A stretch of DNA of 64,000 nt from positions 49,442,856 to 49,506,855 of the forward strand of contig OZ024874.1 in NCBI GenBank assembly GCA_964017185.1. Direction: 5' to 3'. The position numbers and the translations under genes are program-made. The notes beneath the pieces are model-generated. The model was given only the letters and a program-made list of their open reading frames with translations, had not been told where the DNA came from and ran no database searches. The first letter of the stretch is position 1. Each line of letters begins with the position of its first letter. Shown here one piece after another: positions 24,731 to 35,656 of this stretch. The DNA comes from Rugalucina vietnamica. Taxonomy: Eukaryota; Mollusca; Bivalvia; Lucinida; Lucinidae.

Positions 24731-26117
24731 AGCGTACTGATGTCACTAAGACCACCAAAAACGCTTTCATAGACATTTGCCGGTAAACACATACTTTGTC
24801 CTGTGGATAAAACTTAAGCTCGCTTCTGTGGCTGATAAAACGTATTTATACTGGCGCTCTTATCTGACTTTATTTCTTAGCAATACTCATTATAAAGCAT
24901 ATTCTTTATGTAAGTTAAAGCAGTCATGAAAGACGTTTATAAGTCCATTAATTCGTGCAGGTATCGTAGCCGGTGTACCTACCTTTTTGTAAGCATTCAT
25001 CGAATGAACGACAGCTGAATATCGTGCCGATGCGAAGTGACATAATTGGAATGCAGAACTTAAACGAAAGTATATAATGTCAAATAAACAAATAAACAAA
25101 TATAATGTCAAATAAACAAATAGAAGTTTCTTGAGTTCATATAGTGTATCTATTATTAAGATTCTGGGCAGAATTTCCCTTGTTGATAGTCATTTAATTG
25201 CACTTTCGACATTCACGCGAGGGAAATCTCACTGGTAACATTGGCTGAGATGAATAGTCTTCCAAAGACGAGATGTCACCGACAGGGTGGTATTTTGGGA
25301 AATCGGAAACGTTAGTTGCATCACTGGTTAATGTGAGTTTCGTTTGTATAACATTCACGTTAGTTAAAATAATTGTAGATTCTATTGTAATGGAAAGTGA
25401 AATGGGTTAAGAGAACTAATTGCGTTGCGCTAAATCTAAGAGTTCTTCTGTGACCCCTATATGTTCATCTGGTGTCATTTGAAGTTCCAGCTAAGCTTTT
25501 TTATAGCTCAAAGGGTGGGGCGTATATTTGAGATAGCAAGATTGCAATTAAATGCGTAATGGAATGCAAAATTTAGACAATCGGTTCAAATAAAAACAAA
25601 TCCGTCCAGGTATAAGAGCGATCTTCGTTCACCACACGGCTTGCCAAAATCTAAGTCTTACGAGTGATAGTCATTCATCAGGTTGAATCAAAACTTTGTG
25701 TTATTACGTCTGCCTTCTATTTGATTTGGCGGTTCCTTAACGAAATTTATTTGACAAATATGTCTGCCCCATTATCAGCAACGTCTTTTTTTCTGGAATC
25801 AATTGTCAAGAATAACAAACGTGCTTTCATGAAACTTTATTTTGGTAGTTCGTTTATTTTTAAAGTTTGAGATATCTATAAAGTTGAATTGTATAGATAT
25901 CATTTGTATTGTTATACACTCTTCAATCATTATGACGATGTGATCAAACTAGACACTTTAATCCGTATCGAATTGGTAAGGGATTAAATTGATCCGGATA
26001 CATTACGAAAACATACCCATGTAATATACAGAGATTTTTTAAGTTGTAAAAAATGGGAAAAATCAGTAGATTTTTTCTTATTTTTGCTAAAAATAGATTG
26101 TGGATTCACGTACATGT

Positions 26118-26850
26118 AAGAATCAATATTTTGGAGCTAAATTAAGAAAAAAAATAGGTTTACCCCTGCAAACCCCAGTTTTTATATATAAAATTGGGGT
26201 TCAGAGGGGTATTCATCACACGGACATGTTTTCCTGATGAAAAGCATTCACATTTGACTTAATTCTGATCCGCATCAGATTGATGCGGACCAACATGATC
26301 CGTATGTAATTTTCCTTCACACTAGACAAACCGTTAATCCGCATCACTAAGTTAACATTAATCTTATATGAATAAAATTGAATTAGACAAAACGTTTAGT
26401 CAATTTGTTGCGAATTCTAAACCGCTTTGTTGAAACGCACCCTAAGTCTCTTTAACTCTCTTTAACTCATTTAAGCCTGGCGTCCCTTTTGTGGATACAC
26501 ATAAGAATCAATATTTTGGAGCTAAATTAAGAAAAAATAGGTTTACCCCTGCAACCCCAGTTTTTTTATATATAAAATTGGGGTTCAGAGGGGTATTCAT
26601 CACACGGACATGTTTTCCTGATGAAAAGCATTCACATTTGACTAAATTCTGATCCGCATCAGATTGATGCGGACCAACATGATCCGTATGTAATTTTCCT
26701 TCACACTAGACAAACCGTTAATCCGCATCACTAAGTTAACATTAATCTTATACGAATAAAATTGAATTAGACAAAACGTTTAGTCAATTTGTTGCGACTT
26801 TTAAACCGCTTTGTTGAAACGCACCCTAAGTCTCTTTAACTGTCATTTAA
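26118..26850 (+). repeat. 385-bp tandem duplication inside block B
   Basis: Bases from 26,118 ('aagaatcaatattttggagc') repeat at 26,503 with very few differences, through 'gcaccctaagtctctttaac'. Each unit holds the palindrome ACCCC...GGGGT around 'tatatataaaa' and the 'gatccgcatcagattgatgc' palindrome. Confidence 0.93.
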
Positions 26851-26877
26851 GCCTGGCGTCCCTTTTATGGGACATAG

Positions 26878-26944
26878 GCAAACAGAATAGCCACAGATGT
26901 GACGCCGCAGAACGCGGCGTCCCATCTGGGGCTATTCTGTTTGC
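26878..26944. repeat. 67-bp hairpin repeat, copy 2
   Basis: The same hairpin as at 18,099, with arms gcaaacagaatagcc.cag/ctggggctattctgtttgc and core GACGCCGC-agaac-GCGGCGTC. Confidence 0.93.
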
Positions 26945-27360
26945 TTAGAGAATTGTCATCGAAAAATTTAATAAAATTTTAGAATCACTCCTGACGCCCC
27001 TAAAAATGTAAGTGGACTCACCCAATTTATAATGATGGGAAAATCCATTCGTCAAATATGCGTTAAGGAAACGATAAAACTGACAATGAAATCCGTGTAT
27101 TAATGAAATGTGCAGTTTCAGGTACACGTTGTACTTCTATTTACAAATTGCATTAAAATAAAGACCAAAAGTAGAACGTATTGCTGAAGTTAGCGTGTTC
27201 GTGACTTGGTCAATTTGCTCATGGTTATGAATGCGAATTTGCAGGCTATATCAATGAGTTTATCAATGAGTTTGACGGCGTCAAACGAAAGCGATCTGAC
27301 TTCAACAGCAATTGTAAAAAACGTAAGCGTGAGAAAGTATAAATATTATTATCTAGTTAT

Positions 27361-27388
27361 TGGAAAAGGTCCCTCAGGACCTTTTCCA
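27361..27388. other. perfect 12-bp-stem hairpin
   Basis: TGGAAAAGGTCC, loop ctca, GGACCTTTTCCA. It stands at the left edge of a roughly 700-bp segment private to block B. No T-run or histone-type sequence accompanies it; it may be an element end. Confidence 0.85.
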
Positions 27389-27567
27389 CAGTGTTTACTT
27401 TGAATATGAAGAAAATTGTACCCATGATCGACTGCTCTCTCTCAATTACGCGTTTTGTCACATAAAGCGATTAATAAATCCTAGTGAACCCGTCTATGTT
27501 GACTAGACAGTTCACCACAAACAATTGAATTTATCCATTGTTGACACTCTCCGCCAAATAGCGGTAA

Positions 27568-27807
27568 ATATCTCGCAAGCAGTCTCCATCGTGGCAACTT
27601 CTTAGCATTGCGCATCTAGGTTTAGATCGTAGATACCCTGACGAGGGGTACAGAAACTATAGGAACTCTATATGGCTGACTTTTAGTCCATCACATCGGA
27701 CTCATGGGTATGTTTCTGGTAGTGTGGCTGCAGGTCAAAATTCAGAACTCTGTCACAAATTGACTGCACTGCAGAATGGTTTTCTACACTGTGACATATC
27801 GACATAT
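27568..27807 (+). other. 80-codon open stretch without ATG, unrecognised
   Basis: Open between TAA at 27,565 and TGA at 27,808, in the segment private to block B. The translation contains RRYPDEGYRNYRNSIW and THGYVSGSVAAGQNSEL, which look protein-like in composition. I do not recognise a family. It could be a captured exon fragment or chance. Confidence 0.2.
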
Positions 27808-28127
27808 TGATTGTAATCGTGCGCCCATTAGAACTGGCTTTGATTCCGCAACATCAGAAATTTGGTCAATGCCTTGAGTGACGGATACACACACTGGTCA
27901 AGCGTTCATTACAAGAAACGACATTTATACGAAACTGAAACGTATGGTCAAATCGAAATTAATGTCGAACCAGAGAATCAACAACACTGAAATCTGAAGC
28001 AAAAGGAAGCTCTTATAGCAAACTGCTGCTGACCTTTTCATTGGTTTCTTTTTCAAGAAGCCAACTTGTTTTAAATATTTCCTAGGAGTATGTTGCAAAT
28101 AAATTACGACAATATTTCTGTTCATTA

Positions 28128-28356
28128 AGCCTGGTTACCACGGACAATATTTTGTTTCTTTGACAAAAATTATTTGCCACAGAAATTTTTGCAATTAGTT
28201 CACATACCGCAAAGATTACTTATATTACTTAACTCGCTCACCTTTGTCATTAATATTTGACAGTGAAACTTCATAACAGAATTGAATTAACACGAGCATA
28301 TTTTTCTGCGACGAACCTACTTTGTCAAGCAGAAAATTGTCTGTGGAAACGAGGCC
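28128..28356. mobile_element. MITE with TTA target duplication, PIF/Harbinger-like, private to block B
   Basis: Imperfect inverted ends 'agcctggttaccacgg' and 'ctgtggaaacgaggcc' are flanked by TTA on both sides (28,125-28,127 and 28,357-28,359). Block C reads 'gttcgttactc' uninterrupted. A 3-bp TTA duplication is the PIF/Harbinger signature, but assignment rests on that alone. Confidence 0.75.
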
Positions 28357-28584
28357 TTACTCCAACAGTCTTATTAATTCGTTAACCAAACATTCTTATT
28401 GCTCAGATCTGGGCCATATTATTATATTGTGGCAAAAATGGCATCTGTTTGTTGATACATTCAATCAAAAAATTCTTCGTCTGACTTTGATGAGGTCATT
28501 CAGTCCGTTTTATAGAATAATAAAGATTGTCATAACGTTTATGAAACCATACTCTGCATATTACAAAGGTTGAAACATCTTCCA

Positions 28585-29171
28585 CGAAGACTGAACAACC
28601 AACTAAATGTTGCGAACCACTGCAGAGGCTGAGGGTGAGGATATGGCCATGTGAAATCGATTGAAGCCCAACAGTAATTTTATATTTCCGATCGTTCCAG
28701 TGCGATACTTCTGTGGTGGTTCTTATTGTTTTATGTCTGTTTTGAATTTTTGTGCTGTTGTACCTAATGTATGGTTTCATATTTTCAGTTAAGTTTGGGT
28801 GACTGAGTGGCCACCTCTTGGGGAAAATAGCTGCCCATTCGGCTTACAGTAACTTTTCTTAGTAAAAATACTTTGAGTTGGTAACTCAACGCCATCTCAA
28901 GCTTAAGATAAACTTACGACCACCTTAAGTGTCTCTTAGGGGTTAATTTTAATAACTGAAAAGGATCTTAAGTTACGGTAAAAATAACTTAATAACATCG
29001 TAACTTTGCGGTCAACTCATCGTAAGTGTGGCGTAAGTATGGGAACTTACGATGCCTTCGAGTTACTAACCCCTGATTGTTTATTTAGTTTTTTCCCCGA
29101 TTCGATTTTTGGAGTGGGAATTTCTTTCTGAATGCGCCATTTCCCGACCATTGCCTACTTGTACCTTTTAA
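28585..29171 (+). mobile_element. Penelope-family 3' tail interrupted by a MITE
   Basis: The tail runs from 'gaaccactgcagaggctgag' to 28,870 and resumes at 'cctgattgtttatttag' (29,071), ending 'ttgcctacttgtacctttt' (29,168). Confidence 0.85.
28876..29070 (-). mobile_element. MITE with ACTAACCCC ends, copy X, inside the Penelope tail
   Basis: Its right end 'cgatgccttcgagttactaa' is the reverse complement of the left end of copy Y at 29,256. The interior is AT-rich with TTAAG/CTTAA and TTACGA motifs. The left end is altered. Confidence 0.7.
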
Positions 29172-29255
29172 TGAAAACATAGAAAATACAATTGAGTTTC
29201 CTAGATATGTTGGCATGGCCAAACTCTATGATTTTCAACTTACGGCTTCGAACCA

Positions 29256-29567
29256 GGGGTTAGTAACTCGAAGGCATCGTAAGTTCCCCTACTTGCGATG
29301 ATCTTAAGATGACCGCCTTAGAATTTACACCCTTGCTATTCCAGCTACTCTAAATTATCGTAACTGTTTTGAAATGAAAGGCGGCACTTCTTAAGATAAT
29401 ACGATGCTAAGGTCACGGTGGCTGGAGTTGACCGTAAATTTACGATGCTGTTAAGTTGTCACCGTAACTTAAGGTCCTTTTCAGTAATTCCCATAATCCA
29501 CAAGAGATACTTGTTGGTCGTAAGATGATCATAAGCTTAAGATGGCTTTGAGTCACTAACCCCAGAT
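29256..29567 (+). mobile_element. MITE with GGGGTTAGT ends, copy Y
   Basis: Left end 'ggggttagtaactcgaaggc', right end 'gctttgagtcactaacccc': inverted termini around 312 bp. Same family as X, in the opposite orientation, 185 bp away. Confidence 0.78.
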
Positions 29568-29899
29568 CCTGCTTCCGTGCTGTTTAACCCTCTCTAAAAT
29601 ATCGATAATTTGCTTGTTTTTTTAACAGCATATCGTTCATGTTATCTTCTACCAGAGTTGCAGATATACTCTAAGTTCTTTATAAGGTCATGATAATGTC
29701 ATTAACTGCCATGATAAAAATCATCCCACAGCGAAAATTAATGACATAAAATTGGAATTATTCCGGCTACCAGACTCTACAATCTGCCAGACTTCGCTTA
29801 AATTAATTCTCGTTTCTCTTATTTGACCCCAAAAGGATGATGCAAACGAATACGATGATTGTCCTGGGATGGAATGATATTACGGTCAGATGGTCTGAA

Positions 29900-30795
29900 G
29901 ACATTAAATGTACGAATGGATATTAATAATCGGACGAATGATGTACTGAAGTGCGCAGGCAGGCAAATGAGAATGTATGCCATTTATTCTACATTGTAGC
30001 TAGAATATAGTTCATGTCCATTATGTATGAGCAAAGAGAGGTAAGTAAGCGTAAAAAGGCATGGGAAGGGAAATATAGGGAAAGTGAAGGTAATACCATG
30101 TATGGTAGTGGCAAGCAGGACTTGCAGGGAAAACAAGAAGAGAAGTTATAAACACTATAAAAATAGTCGGCTATGAAGAAAACGGTGTAGGTATCAACAT
30201 TTAATTATGAACTAACAATATCAAAGTGAATTTCTTCAATGACAATGAAACTGCTGACCTGAAAGAGAATGTTCAGGTAAAATTTGGTGAGTCGATAAGT
30301 CAGAGTGCGCATGCTGCATTATGTTCTGAGGTAAAAAAGTACAAGTAGGCAAAGATCAGGAAAAGGCGCAATCAGAAAAAGACTTCCACTCCAAAAACCA
30401 AGGTGGGAAAGGCTAGTAATTAGTACAAAAAGACGTCACTAGGGACTCTTGTTTACAGTCGTCTAGACCAAAACGGGTAATTATCCAGGATAAAGCCCGA
30501 TTAACAAACATGAATGCAAAAAAATCTAGAGAACCTGAATGAAACGAAGACAATAGAATTGATCTCAAAAATAGACAGTCGGCTAAAACAAACTAATATT
30601 ATATCGCGCACACCTAAGATAAAGAATATCAAATATAACAACAATTACAAAAACTAAACGGATGTCATAGTGTAATTAGAAATTTCATAGAAAAGCTTGC
30701 ATGTGGGTACAGAGAATGACTTATGCATGTACCTATACTTTACAAAATTGCTAAACGAAATTTTTAAATCATTAGTGTTCGACTATTTCTGAAGT

Positions 30796-30838
<43 letters not shown>

Positions 30839-31119
30839 AGGACGTAAATTGCCAGGAGAAAGGATGTAAAAATGGAAGAATCATAGATTTCATACTTGCC
30901 AGGCGGACTGCGACTAAAAATGTTGTTTTGTATAAATTGCACGTGCATTTGAATAATATTGAATATCTGAATGCATTTTATTTGGCTTTGTTGTGATACC
31001 TACCAAAAGACATAAATTCACCATCTAAAATGCAATTCATGTCACGCTTGAAAGAAGACAAACTATTGAAGTACTTGTTTTTCAATTTTTATTCTGTATT
31101 GTTCACCATTTATTTAGGG
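29900..31119. other. non-coding stretch with a poly-T tract and an inverted Penelope tail end
   Basis: No gene seen. Bases 30,335-30,405 are the inverted terminal part of the Penelope-family tail ('gtacaagtaggcaaagatca'). A poly-T tract lies at about 30,799-30,836. Confidence 0.6.
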
Positions 31120-33955
31120 ATTTGCGCTTTATGAGGTTTATTTTCGGTAACAGAACACAGAAACCAAAAGTGACATTTGACACGTATTTGGTAGCTCTCA
31201 GTGTGCAATAAATGAAAGATGTATTGTTGCGGAGAACTCTTTTGGAATTGACTTTATTGATTTACCTAGCATATTCCAGGAAAAATCAGTGATACAGTCT
31301 ATACCTACCTACTTCCAAAATTCAGAACCTCCTATTATTTGTTACAAATATAACAAACCGATCAGAAATACAATTTTTAATTTCAATAAACTTGTTTCTG
31401 ATCTTGATATCCATGCTAATACTCCTAAGTCTTGAGATTGTAAAGATTCAAAATATGTTTATCAACCCGCTGGACATATTGTTACTGGAAATTTAAAAAT
31501 AATTTCGGATTCTAGAATTCGCAAAATTGTTTCTAAAGGTCCGAAATATAGATTCCCTTCCTACATTAATTTCGACAAATGTAGAGAGGAGATTTCATCT
31601 GCATTAAATGATTTCGGTAATCGATGGTGTAAACGAGAGGGTGTTGAGGATAATGCTCTTAAAGAATGGAAAAGAAGTATCTTCACTATCGTGGATAAAC
31701 GTATTAAGTTTTATTCACAAAATAATAATCTTTTACCTCCTAAACCCAAATCGTCTTTTAGGCATTTGAAGCAGGGTATCCAAGAATTTCATAGAAAGTA
31801 TGTCTTGGTTCCGGCAGATAAAGCCGCAAACAATGTTGTTGTCGTTTGTAGGCTTCACTACGTTAACACCTTAAAACAGGAGCTTGATGGTACCAGGGCT
31901 TATCTGGAGACAGATACTGATGAGGTGTCTGTAGTCAATGCCCACTTAAACGATTTACCTGTTAAGTTTTCTGTTTGTGTCAATGAAGGCCAATACAAAC
32001 TTCCTACGATGTATTGGTTACCTAAGCTTCACAAAAGACCATACAAAGCTAGATTTATTGCAAATTCTAGCTCTTGTACTACCACTGAACTTTCTAAATT
32101 ATTAACTTCCTGTCTTACTGCTATCAAATATCATGTTATAAGATACTGTGAGATAGTGTATGAAACTTCAAATAAAAATTGGTTTTGGTCAATTAAAAAT
32201 TCTGGTGAGGTGCTCAGTAAATTGAAGTGTAGAGGGTTCCGTGCGACAAGCTTGTCCACATATGATTTTTCTACTCTGTATACTACATTACCACATAATC
32301 TAATTAAAGGAAAACTTCTGGATTTGATAGAGTGGACCTTCAAAAGGGCATTAAAAAACTATGGTTCACTTTATTTGGCATGTAATGACAGAAAGGCTTT
32401 TTTTACTTCCTCTGACCAAAGTCGGTATACACTTTGGTCATGTCAGAATGTATGCGACGCCTTATCCTATCTCCTTGATAATATTTATATTAGATTTGGG
32501 ACCAAGTTATACAGACAAATTGTTGGAATTCCGATGGGTACAAATTGCGCACCTCTCGTAGCTGTTTTATTTTTATACTGCTATGATAATCAAGCTGATG
32601 TTATCGAGGCTTTTAATTCCACATCTAGGTACCTCGATGACCTTTTGAACATTGACAACCCTTATTTTGAAGGTATGGTCAATCAAATTTATCCACCTGA
32701 ACTTCAGTTGAACAAAGCCAATATCTCAGATACTCAAGCCCCCTTTTTAGATCTACATCTTTCTGTTGCAAATGGATTTGTTTCTTCTAAGATTTATGAT
32801 AAGCGCGATGACTTTGATTTTGATATAGTAAATTTTCCTTTTTTGGATGGTGACGTTCCTCGTCGTGCTTCTTATGGTGTATACATTTCGCAACTTATTA
32901 GGTTTGCTAGAGTCTGCAATCATGTTACAGACTTCAACGCTCGAAATAAATGTTTAACGGCAAAACTTCTCCAACAGGGCTATCGGTATCATAAACTTCG
33001 AAAAACATTTTCTAAATTTTATCGTAGACACTATGAATTGATTTCCAAATATAATGTTGGGTTAAAGACGCTTTTAAGTGAGGGCCTTTCGGAACCAGAA
33101 TTTTATGGTGACTTGGTTTACAAATTTAAGAAACTTAAAGGAATTAATGATTTTTCTTTTCAGTTCAGAAAAATCATAACACGTTACAGACGTATAGGTT
33201 ATAACTTGAATGTTATGCGACAGTCTGCATGCTTAGTTTTTAACCCAATCATGGTTGATAACTATGCTGCCTTCTTTAATTGCACGCCGGTGGGTCGGGC
33301 GTCAGACTCTATGATGGCCCCGACATAAAGCTATTCATTTTAGTTGGTTGGGGCCGGAGCTTCTTGTCTGTTGCTTGGCCCACCGGGGTCCAACTGGTGT
33401 TTTTCTTTTGCTCCGGAGTTAGTAGGTTATTCGGCGCCCAGGGATCTCCATCGTCGGGCAGCTTACTCAGTCTGTGAGTCCTGGTTTTTGATTCATCAGG
33501 ATGTTTATCATGATTTATTTGTTTGTTCTTGATGATTCATTGACTAGTTAGAGATTCACCACGAGGACCGAATAACTAACTAAATGTTATGAACCACTGC
33601 AGAAGCTGAGGGTGAGGTTATGGCCATGTAAAACCGGTTTAGGCCCGCCAGTAACTTTGTGTTACTGATCGTTCCAAGTTGATACTTCTGTGGTGGTTCT
33701 TTTTGTTTTATGTCTTAGTGTTTAAATTTTTTTTTGTGCTGTTGGCGCCTTATGCATGTTTTCATATTTTTAGTTAAGTTAAGGTAACTGAGTGGCCACC
33801 TGTTGGGAAAATAGCTGCTCATTCGGCTTACGATATGTTTCATGGTATAAGTACCTGATTGTTAGTTTGGTTTTTTCCCACCTCGGTTTTTGGAGTGGGA
33901 ATCTTTTTCTGATTGCGCCTTTTCCTGATCTTTGCCTACTTGTATCTTTTGGTGC
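31120..33955 (+). mobile_element. longest Penelope-like retroelement copy in the window
   Basis: Contains the reverse transcriptase frame and a roughly 625-bp 3' tail ending 'tgcctacttgtatctttt'. The left limit is uncertain: RT-family-like coding can be followed in one frame back to about 31,120, with stops. All other family copies in the window are 5' truncated relative to this one. Confidence 0.85.
31202..33328 (+). pseudogene. reverse transcriptase of a Penelope-like element (in-frame TGA upstream)
   Basis: The main open frame is 545 codons from ATG 31,691 to TAA at 33,326. Counting from that ATG, visible RT motifs are PADKAANNVVVV (41-52), LPKLHKRP (110-117), YDFSTLYTTLP (191-201), GIPMGTNCAP (279-288) and the catalytic RYLDD (313-317, 32,627-32,641). 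This arrangement fits Penelope-like/telomerase-type RTs better than LINE or LTR RTs. The same frame continues upstream (IDLPSIFQEKSVIQSIPTYF) but is broken by TGA at 31,433-31,435 in a CDC-like context, so the N-terminus is not expressed intact. No GIY-YIG nuclease is seen after the RT. The stretch between GIPMG and RYLDD looks short, possibly a small deletion. Clade assignment is inference. Confidence 0.8.
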
Positions 33956-35044
33956 CAGATACTGTTCTGTATTGTATTTGCGCGATGCACAGTTCCCAAG
34001 TAATAGAGACTCTTAGCAGTGAAATCCGTTTTCTCAGAATTCTATTATAAAGTACAGGCTTAGTACAAATAATTTCCGTCCCAACTATATAAGGAAATTT
34101 GTTTTGGTCAGGGTTTACTCCTCATTGTCCTTTTTAAAAGTATGTGAAATTTAAATGTTTTAATCTTAAAGTTTACAGATCTTTGGTCGTAATTAACGAA
34201 GGGAATGTCTTCCCTTTAGCTTTAATGTTCTTCCAAGCACTTGCATAAGTCAAATTCATTTAGGAGGTTTGATCTACACACTACGCTAAGGGACTTCTAT
34301 CGTATATCGAGTTATGTGCTAGCTGAAAGATGGCAACAAAACTTGAAGTAGCATCCTTAGTTTCGTCAATTCAAGATTATATTACTGTATGAGATTGCGC
34401 GATCAGACGGAATGATAAATATTGGCACTGCGCACTCACGTGCGACAATTCATGAAGGCTAATGCTTAGATGGCTTAAATTGTGTCCGGAAAATGAGATT
34501 TTCATGCAGAATCTTCTTGTATCATGTTATTCCAAACGACCGATGGATGTAGAAGTGCATTTTCTGAAATCATGTAATCTGATGTCCTTATTGTGAGTTC
34601 ATACTTGGGGACAATAGTCTACGTTACCCTACACATTGAGCTTACATCGTTATCAAGTCGACTCAGAAGAACACCTGTCGTGTGGAGTTCATTTTTCATA
34701 CACAAAAACAAAGATGCATAAACCATATTTGCATTTGTTGTAAATAGCGGAAACCGTCTTCTATTAAAATCAAAATTTGTAAATCTCTGAACAGTGAATG
34801 ATTAGACATTGTTGTAAAATCCGAAGACAAGTTTATTTCTTGATGAGCGCAAGACAATTAATGGTAATGAGCGGATAAAACAATACTTCAAAGGTATTAG
34901 CTTTAATACTGTTGTTAACGAGAACACATTATTTGCTTTCTCAGCACAGGAAAATATTCTCTCTCTATAGGTTTGTGTCTCAATATCAGCAAATCGTATA
35001 TGAGTAAAAAAAGACGAAGAGCAACTATGTAGTGAAGATAAGTG
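33956..35044. other. unassigned sequence sharing pieces with the right end of the window
   Basis: No gene. Bases 34,190-34,325 match 62,070-62,205 ('gcataagtcaaattcattta'-type), and the segment around 34,395 ('gatcagacggaatgataaat') matches 63,690, in the same order. The region is therefore an unexpanded relative of 62.0-64.0 kb. Confidence 0.55.
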
Positions 35045-35334
35045 TCGTTTTCAATTCACGGACAATACAATTCATCTTCTTAAGTTCGAAGTTATAAGAA
35101 TCCAGCTTTCTTATAAAACTGTTCAAACTGGTTGACAAGCACCGAAACTGGTAAGACACTCCAAAGACAGGATTTCCCGTGACGTAGCGCGGCTCATTTG
35201 TTGCAGAGGAAATGAGACGAAAGTACCTGTGATGTGAAATATATATAAAGAGATGAAAGAAACATGTATGATTGATTAAGCCCCCTTCCCGTATTTTTAT
35301 ATTATATGGTTTCATCCATGTTTTGTAAGTTTTC

Positions 35335-35510
35335 ATGTTTTAGTTAAGTTTTGGTAATTGAGTGGCTGCCTATTGGTAAATAGCGATATGTTCTCTTATG
35401 ATAAGTACCTAATTGTCAATTTAGTTTTTTCAACTGGTTTCTGGAGTGGGAATTTCTTTCAGATTGTGCCATTTACTGATCATTACTACTTTTACCTTTT
35501 TATCAAAACG
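35335..35510 (+). mobile_element. diverged Penelope-family tail shared with block A
   Basis: 'ttgagtggctgcctattggt' and the following order match 11,921-12,063. Confidence 0.75.
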
Positions 35511-35656
35511 TTGATATGCTCTATTCTTACTTAATATACATGTATATACTTTCATACATTTTGTGAGGCGCAATCAGATAAAGAATGTGAATTGGGCATT
35601 TTGTTAATTACTCAGGCCTCAGCCGGCATATCATCATCGTCATTATCATATCCGTT

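Larger units (their letters stand above)
24735..29900. repeat. duplicated block, partial copy B (matches 20,300-23,220 and 44,510-47,290)
   Basis: Matches start at 'gaaagcgtactgatgtca' (compare 20,303) and continue through 'attctgggcagaatttccct', 'caacgtctttttttctgg', the (a)catttgactt/gatccgcatcag segment, the 67-bp hairpin and the 'ccagagttgcagata' segment. It lacks the proximal 9 kb of A and C. It has private insertions at 27.36-28.06, 28.13-28.36 and 28.6-29.57 kb. Confidence 0.85.
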
